Source of the DNA: JAYVSZ01 sp043774925
GTDB taxonomy: Bacteria; Pseudomonadota; Gammaproteobacteria; Burkholderiales; Methylophilaceae
Reading direction: 5' to 3'
Assembly (NCBI GenBank): GCA_043774925.1
Contig: JAYVSZ010000039.1
Coordinates: 1 to 9,734, forward strand
Length of the DNA stretch: 9,734 nucleotides
The position numbers were made by a program, and so were the translations under genes. The notes under the pieces were generated by a model that saw nothing but the letters and a program-made list of their open reading frames with translations, was not told the DNA's origin and ran no database searches. This document shows positions 7,311 to 9,734 of the stretch, one piece after another (within the stretch, counting starts at the first letter, position 1; each line of letters starts with the position of its first letter).

Positions 7311-7324
7311 TAAATCTTAAATTC

Positions 7325-8011
7325 TTATACCGCTACAGTTGCTTGGTCTATACGTACGCCTGCACCCATGGTGCTAGAGACAGAAAGCCTCCTCAGGAAT
7401 ACGCCTTTAGTAGAAGCTGGCTTTGCTTTAGTAAGCGCATCCACCAGCGCTGCCAAGTTACCTTGTAGCTGCTCAACGGTAAACGAAGCACGGCCGATTG
7501 TGCAATGCACAATGCCGCCTTTATCCGTGCGGTATTGCACTTGACCCGCTTTTGCGTTTCTAACTGCCGCTGCTGCATCTGGTGTTACCGTGCCGACTTT
7601 TGGGTTTGGCATTAAGCCGCGCGGGCCTAAAATTTGTCCCAATGTACCGACAATACGCATGGCGTCTGGCGTTGCAATCGCAACATCAAAATCCAACATA
7701 CCAGCTTTAACTTGCTCAGCCAAATCTTCAAAACCAACAATATCAGCGCCAGCCGCTTTAGCTGCTTCAGCTTGCGCACCTTGCGCAAATACGGCTACGC
7801 GCGTGGTTTTACCTGTACCGTTTGGCAATACAAGCGCACCACGGATTAACTGATCCGATTTGCGTGCATCAATGCCTAAATTAATAACAGCATCAACCGA
7901 TTCATTAAATTTAACTTTTGCGCCGTCTTTAACTAAAACCAATGCATCTTGCACTGGATAGAGTTTATTGCGGTCAACTTTTGCGCGTAATGCGTCTATT
8001 CTTTTAGCCAT
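7325..8011 (-). CDS. rplA: 50S ribosomal protein L1
   Basis: Encodes L1, the primary rRNA-binding protein of the mobile stalk at the ribosomal E site and, in many bacteria, the repressor of its own rplK-rplA message. I choose ATG at 8011 (MAKRIDALRAKVDRN), giving 228 residues; a GTG one codon earlier is possible but would sit too close to the ribosome binding site. AAGGAG at 8019-8024, inside the last codons of rplK, lies 7 bases before this ATG. Domain I is built from residues about 1-67 and 160-228, with domain II between. FNESVDAVINLGIDARKSDQ and the domain II start RVAVFAQG are conserved. Near the C-terminus the family motif TMGPG reads TMGAG (Ala217). The ATG shares one base with the rplK TGA stop, indicating coupled translation. 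Confidence 0.98.
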   Translation of the reverse strand: MAKRIDALRAKVDRNKLYPVQDALVLVKDGAKVKFNESVDAVINLGIDARKSDQLIRGALVLPNGTGKTTRVAVFAQGAQAEAAKAAGADIVGFEDLAEQVKAGMLDFDVAIATPDAMRIVGTLGQILGPRGLMPNPKVGTVTPDAAAAVRNAKAGQVQYRTDKGGIVHCTIGRASFTVEQLQGNLAALVDALTKAKPASTKGVFLRRLSVSSTMGAGVRIDQATVAV

Positions 8012-8445
8012 CACACCACTCCTTCAACAATAATGCCGATGCTACGCGCGCTACCTGCAATGGTACGCACTGCGGCATCCATGTCTGCCGCTGTTAAGTC
8101 TGGCATTTTAGTGGTGGCAATTTCTTCCGCTTGTTTACGGGTAATCGTCGCTACTTTTACCGTATGTGGCGTTGCTGAGCCTTTTTCAATTTTTGCTGCT
8201 TTTTTCAGCAAAATTGTCGCAGGCGGTGTTTTCATGATAAAAGTGAAGCTCTTATCCGCAAACGCTGTAATCACAACTGGAATCGGCAGACCTGGCTCAA
8301 CGCCTTGGGTTGCAGCGTTAAACGCTTTACAGAATTCCATGATATTTAAACCACGCTGGCCTAGTGCTGGGCCGACTGGCGGGCTTGGGTTGGCTTTACC
8401 TGCAGGAATCTGCAGTTTGATGTAGCCAATGACTTTCTTTGCCAT
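8011..8445 (-). CDS. rplK: 50S ribosomal protein L11
   Basis: Encodes L11, which binds the GTPase-associated centre of 23S rRNA and helps elongation factors and the stringent factor RelA sense the A site. The product is 144 residues, the usual length. The N-terminal factor-contacting domain (about 1-70) contains NPSPPVGPALGQRGLNIMEFCKAFN with the mobile prolines at 22-23, and the KSFTF strand. The C-terminal rRNA-binding domain (about 75-144) includes KTPPATILLKKAA and AAVRTIAGSARSIGI. ATG 8445 is preceded by AAGGAG (8453-8458) with 7 bases between. The TGA stop overlaps the rplA ATG by one base (TGATG). The short leader upstream is where L1 feedback would act. Confidence 0.99.
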   Translation of the reverse strand: MAKKVIGYIKLQIPAGKANPSPPVGPALGQRGLNIMEFCKAFNAATQGVEPGLPIPVVITAFADKSFTFIMKTPPATILLKKAAKIEKGSATPHTVKVATITRKQAEEIATTKMPDLTAADMDAAVRTIAGSARSIGIIVEGVV

Positions 8446-8523
8446 TTTAATGCTCCTTAAGTGAGTACAAACGCCTTAATTAATAAGGCTCCTCGTTAAT
8501 AAATTACTACTTTATTTCTACTA
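8446..8523 (-). promoter_or_regulatory. rplK leader with possible L1-binding stem-loop
   Basis: The 78-base nusG-rplK gap contains a stem-loop at 8470-8497. The upper stem pairs GCCTTA (8489-8484) with TAAGGC (8478-8473) around a 5-base loop. A lower stem pairs AAC (8497-8495) with GTT (8472-8470). A purine bulge GAGGA is left on the 5' side only. An asymmetric, purine-rich bulge between two helices just ahead of rplK is what an L1 translational operator would look like. I cannot align it to the 23S L1 site here, so the role is inference from position and shape. Confidence 0.4.
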
Positions 8524-9060
8524 CTAAACTTCTTTTTCTATTTGACTAAAGTCGAGCTCCACAGGCGTTGCGCGGCCAAAAATGGACACTGAAACGCGCA
8601 GCTTACTTTTCTCGTAATTTACTTCTTCTACCGCGCCAGAGAAGTCCTTAAATGGACCATCCACAACACGAATAGACTCGCCTTTTTCGAAGGTGAGCTT
8701 TTGCGTTGGATTCGACTTGCTGTCATCCATGCGCTGTAAAATAATTTCGACTTCTTTGTCTTTAATTGGCGTTGGTTTTTGCGCACTGCCGCCAATAAAT
8801 GCGGTCACACGCGGTGTGCTTTTTACCAAATGCCAACTGTCGTCAGTCATCGCCATCTGCACCAGCACGTAGCCAGGATAAAGCCTGCGCTCACTAATTT
8901 TTTTAACGCCAGATTTCATCTCAATCACTTCTTCAACCGGCACTAAAATTTCGCCAAATTGATCTTGTAATTCTGAACGCACAATACGCTCTTCAAGCGC
9001 AGCTTTTACTGATTTTTCCATGCCAGAAAAAGCTTGGACTGCATACCAACGCATACTCAT
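8524..9060 (-). CDS. nusG: Transcription termination/antitermination factor NusG
   Basis: Encodes NusG, which rides on RNA polymerase, suppresses pausing, and uses its C-terminal KOW domain to contact either Rho or ribosomal protein S10, linking transcription to termination or translation. I choose ATG 9060 (MSMRWYAVQAFSGMEKSVK), giving 178 residues; GGAG lies 6 bases upstream. The frame is open 8 codons further but that part is not family-like, and the second Met at residue 3 is a weaker alternative. The NGN domain spans about residues 1-110 with LVPVEEVIEMKSG and PGYVLVQM (62-69). The KOW domain (about 126-178) contains VRVSVSIFGRATPVELDF-type residues (seen as LRVSVSIFGRATPVELDF). Its ATG shares one base with the secE TAA stop. 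It ends in TAG ahead of the rplK leader. Confidence 0.98.
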   Translation of the reverse strand: MSMRWYAVQAFSGMEKSVKAALEERIVRSELQDQFGEILVPVEEVIEMKSGVKKISERRLYPGYVLVQMAMTDDSWHLVKSTPRVTAFIGGSAQKPTPIKDKEVEIILQRMDDSKSNPTQKLTFEKGESIRVVDGPFKDFSGAVEEVNYEKSKLRVSVSIFGRATPVELDFSQIEKEV

Positions 9061-9407
9061 TAAGCACTCCGCCCCATTAACCACTGCACCATATAGGCAA
9101 AACCAACATCGACGAGCGCTAAAAACGCCGCCATAATCACCACCAAAACAAATACCGCTATCGTGGTTTGTATCGTTTCTTTACGTGTTGGCCAAACGAC
9201 TCGCTTTGCCTCGGCAATCGACTCACCGATAAAACTTAAGGCATTTTGACCCGTTGGCGTGGTTCTGAATAACGCAACAGCCGCAGCAATACCTGCCAAA
9301 ACGACAAGAATGCGCAGTACCAAGGCTTTATCAGCCAAAAGATAAAAGCCAGCGATGCCTGCTGCAACTAGCAGCGCGGACAAGACCAGCTTAACTTTAT
9401 CTATCAT
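9060..9407 (-). CDS. secE: Preprotein translocase subunit SecE
   Basis: Encodes SecE, the essential small subunit that clamps the SecY channel of the inner-membrane protein translocase. I choose ATG 9407 (MIDKVKLVLSALLV), giving 115 residues. The open frame runs 23 codons further upstream into the tRNA-Trp 3' end, which rules out the longer start. Three hydrophobic segments are visible at about 5-25, 28-47 and 82-106, the proteobacterial three-helix form. The conserved cytoplasmic amphipathic region FIGESIAEAKRVVWPTRKET (59-78) precedes the last helix, which is the functional core. The ribosome site is weak (GAAGAG, 3 bases before ATG), so translation may be modest. It overlaps nusG by one base, and the two are expected to be co-transcribed. 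Confidence 0.97.
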   Translation of the reverse strand: MIDKVKLVLSALLVAAGIAGFYLLADKALVLRILVVLAGIAAAVALFRTTPTGQNALSFIGESIAEAKRVVWPTRKETIQTTIAVFVLVVIMAAFLALVDVGFAYMVQWLMGRSA

Positions 9408-9431
9408 AAGCTCTTCACTTAAACTTTTTTG

Positions 9432-9451
9432 GCAACCCAAAATTGAGTTGC
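9432..9451 (-). other. stem-loop between tRNA-Trp and secE
   Basis: GCAACTCA and TGGGTTGC pair over 8 bp with one G-U, around an ATTT loop, 14 bases after the encoded CCA of the tRNA. The trailer on the transcribed strand is A-rich, not T-rich, so it is not an intrinsic terminator. It may guide tRNA 3' processing or shape the secE 5' end. Confidence 0.45.
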
Positions 9452-9456
9452 ACCTC

Positions 9457-9462
9457 ATTATA
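9457..9462 (-). promoter_or_regulatory. consensus -10 hexamer directly after tRNA-Trp
   Basis: TATAAT occurs on the transcribed strand 3 bases after the tRNA CCA and 50 bases before the secE start. A matching -35 would have to lie within the tRNA T-arm, and none is recognisable there (neither TTGACA-like sequence nor an extended -10 TG). It may be a weak secE-nusG promoter, or chance. Confidence 0.3.
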
Positions 9463-9465
9463 ACT

Positions 9466-9541
9466 TGGCAGGCCAAGAGGGTTTCGAACCCCCAACCCTC
9501 GGTTTTGGAGACCGATACTCTACCAATTGAGCTATTGGCCT
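9466..9541 (-). tRNA. trnW: tRNA-Trp (anticodon CCA)
   Basis: A 76-base cloverleaf is complete on the minus strand. The 7-bp acceptor stem pairs AGGCCAA with TTGGCCT. The D-arm is AGCTCAATTGGTAGAGT. The anticodon stem TCGGT/ACCGA carries the loop CTCCAAA, giving anticodon CCA for UGG codons. The T-arm has the TTCGAAC loop. Discriminator G is followed by an encoded CCA. A tRNA-Trp between tuf and secE is the standard arrangement in Betaproteobacteria. It is likely processed out of a tuf-trnW-secE-nusG transcript, although a separate promoter cannot be excluded. Confidence 0.98.
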
Positions 9542-9584
9542 ATTAACTTTTTGAACTTCTTATTACCTTGAAACTTAAAACTGC

Positions 9585-9627
9585 AAAAGCCACGCTAGGC
9601 TTTTTAAATCAGCATAGCGTAGCTTTT
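9585..9627 (-). terminator. nested terminator-like hairpins after tuf
   Basis: Two competing folds share the same 3' arm. The large fold pairs AAAAGCTACGCTA (9627-9615) with TAGCGTGGCTTTT (9597-9585): 13 bp with one U-G and a 17-base loop. The small fold pairs AAAAGCC (9604-9598) with GGCTTTT (9591-9585) around a 6-base loop. Both end in CUUUU followed by GCAGUUUU, an imperfect intrinsic terminator for tuf. The small fold is also a good terminator shape on the plus strand. Partial read-through into tRNA-Trp and secE-nusG is likely. Confidence 0.6.
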
Positions 9628-9640
9628 CGAGTACAAATTT

Positions 9641-9734
9641 CTATTCAATCACTTTAGCCACAACACCAGCACCAACGGTACGGCCACCTTCACGGATAGC
9701 GAAGCGTAAGCCGCTTTCCATGGCGATTGGCGCA
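9641..9734 (-). CDS. tuf: Elongation factor Tu, C-terminal 30 residues (5' part outside window)
   Basis: The frame ends at TAG 9643-9641 and reads APIAMESGLRFAIREGG then RTVGAGVVAKVIE, the near-invariant C-terminus of EF-Tu domain III. EF-Tu delivers aminoacyl-tRNA to the ribosome with GTP. The GTPase domain and start lie to the right of the window. Its place upstream of tRNA-Trp and secE fits the copy usually called tufB. A second tuf copy beside fusA is common in this group but cannot be seen here. A terminator-like structure follows within 14 bases. Confidence 0.96.
   Translation of the reverse strand, partial: APIAMESGLRFAIREGGRTVGAGVVAKVIE

Larger units (their letters stand above)
7011..7324 (-). 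promoter_or_regulatory. rplJ (L10) mRNA leader, 314 bases without a gene
   Basis: The whole rplA-rplJ gap has no credible coding frame but is rich in structure on the transcribed strand. From upstream to downstream: a 10-bp hairpin right after rplA (7288-7310); small stems CCTT/AAGG (7252-7265) and GCCA-GTAA-TGGC (7205-7216); a proposed L10-binding element (7064-7113); a 9-bp hairpin with U-rich trailer (7036-7056); and the strong Shine-Dalgarno site. In E. coli and many other bacteria this gap carries the L10 leader, by which the L10-L12 complex represses translation of its own message. Position, length and structure support the same here. Promoter elements for rplJ are not clear to me. Confidence 0.7.

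Noticed and set aside
9061..9084. N-terminal extension of NusG by 8 codons
   Set aside because: It overlaps the conserved end of secE and precedes the GGAG site that serves ATG 9060.
9408..9476. N-terminal extension of SecE by 23 codons
   Set aside because: It would run into the tRNA-Trp 3' end and is rich in Cys and polar residues unlike SecE; ATG 9407 is preferred.
9542..9580. Promoter just upstream of tRNA-Trp
   Set aside because: TTGCAG and TAATAA-like sequences are present but match the consensus poorly and with short spacing.
1..9734. Mobile elements, CRISPR arrays, defence or accessory genes
   Set aside because: No transposase, integrase, spaced repeats or foreign-looking genes were seen; the window is a conserved housekeeping operon in standard order.

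Overview
The window is one continuous, minus-strand stretch of the bacterial transcription/translation super-operon. Read in the direction of transcription (right to left) it runs: 3' end of tuf (EF-Tu), tRNA-Trp(CCA), secE, nusG, rplK (L11), rplA (L1), rplJ (L10), rplL (L7/L12), rpoB (beta), and the first 560 codons of rpoC (beta'). No convincing gene lies on the plus strand. The tuf - tRNA-Trp - secE - nusG - rplKAJL - rpoBC order is typical of Betaproteobacteria. RpoB at 1394 residues, the L7/L12 and L10 N-termini and the moderate, AT-leaning base composition fit that class. A Methylophilaceae-like (Methylotenera-type) organism is my best guess, but this is inference from remembered protein sequences, not a search.

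Region by region (plus coordinates): 1-1680 rpoC N-terminal part with zinc ribbon and the catalytic Asp triad; 1693-5877 rpoB; 5878-6104 a 227-bp rplL-rpoB spacer with a 10-bp hairpin, a tandem 10-bp repeat and a flanking 10-bp direct repeat; 6105-6482 rplL; 6522-7010 rplJ with a TTG start; 7011-7324 the long rplJ leader with a probable L10-binding element; 7325-8011 rplA; 8011-8445 rplK; 8446-8523 rplK leader with a possible L1-binding stem-loop; 8524-9060 nusG; 9060-9407 secE; 9408-9465 a tRNA-secE spacer; 9466-9541 tRNA-Trp; 9542-9640 the tuf-tRNA spacer with a terminator-like nested hairpin; 9641-9734 tuf C-terminus.

The genes supply EF-Tu and the tRNA it carries, the SecYEG subunit SecE, the RNA polymerase/ribosome linker NusG, the L11/L1 and L10/L12 stalk proteins, and the two large RNA polymerase subunits. 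Genes are tightly packed: secE/nusG and rplK/rplA overlap by one base, and the rpoC Shine-Dalgarno site includes the rpoB stop codon. The non-coding gaps are where regulation is expected: attenuation between tuf and tRNA-Trp and between rplL and rpoB, and ribosomal-protein autoregulation ahead of rplK and rplJ.

I see no mobile element, CRISPR array, phage gene, accessory island or new system. Everything of interest is RNA structure in the spacers, plus small sequence variations in conserved proteins. All genes appear intact apart from the two cut by the window edges.
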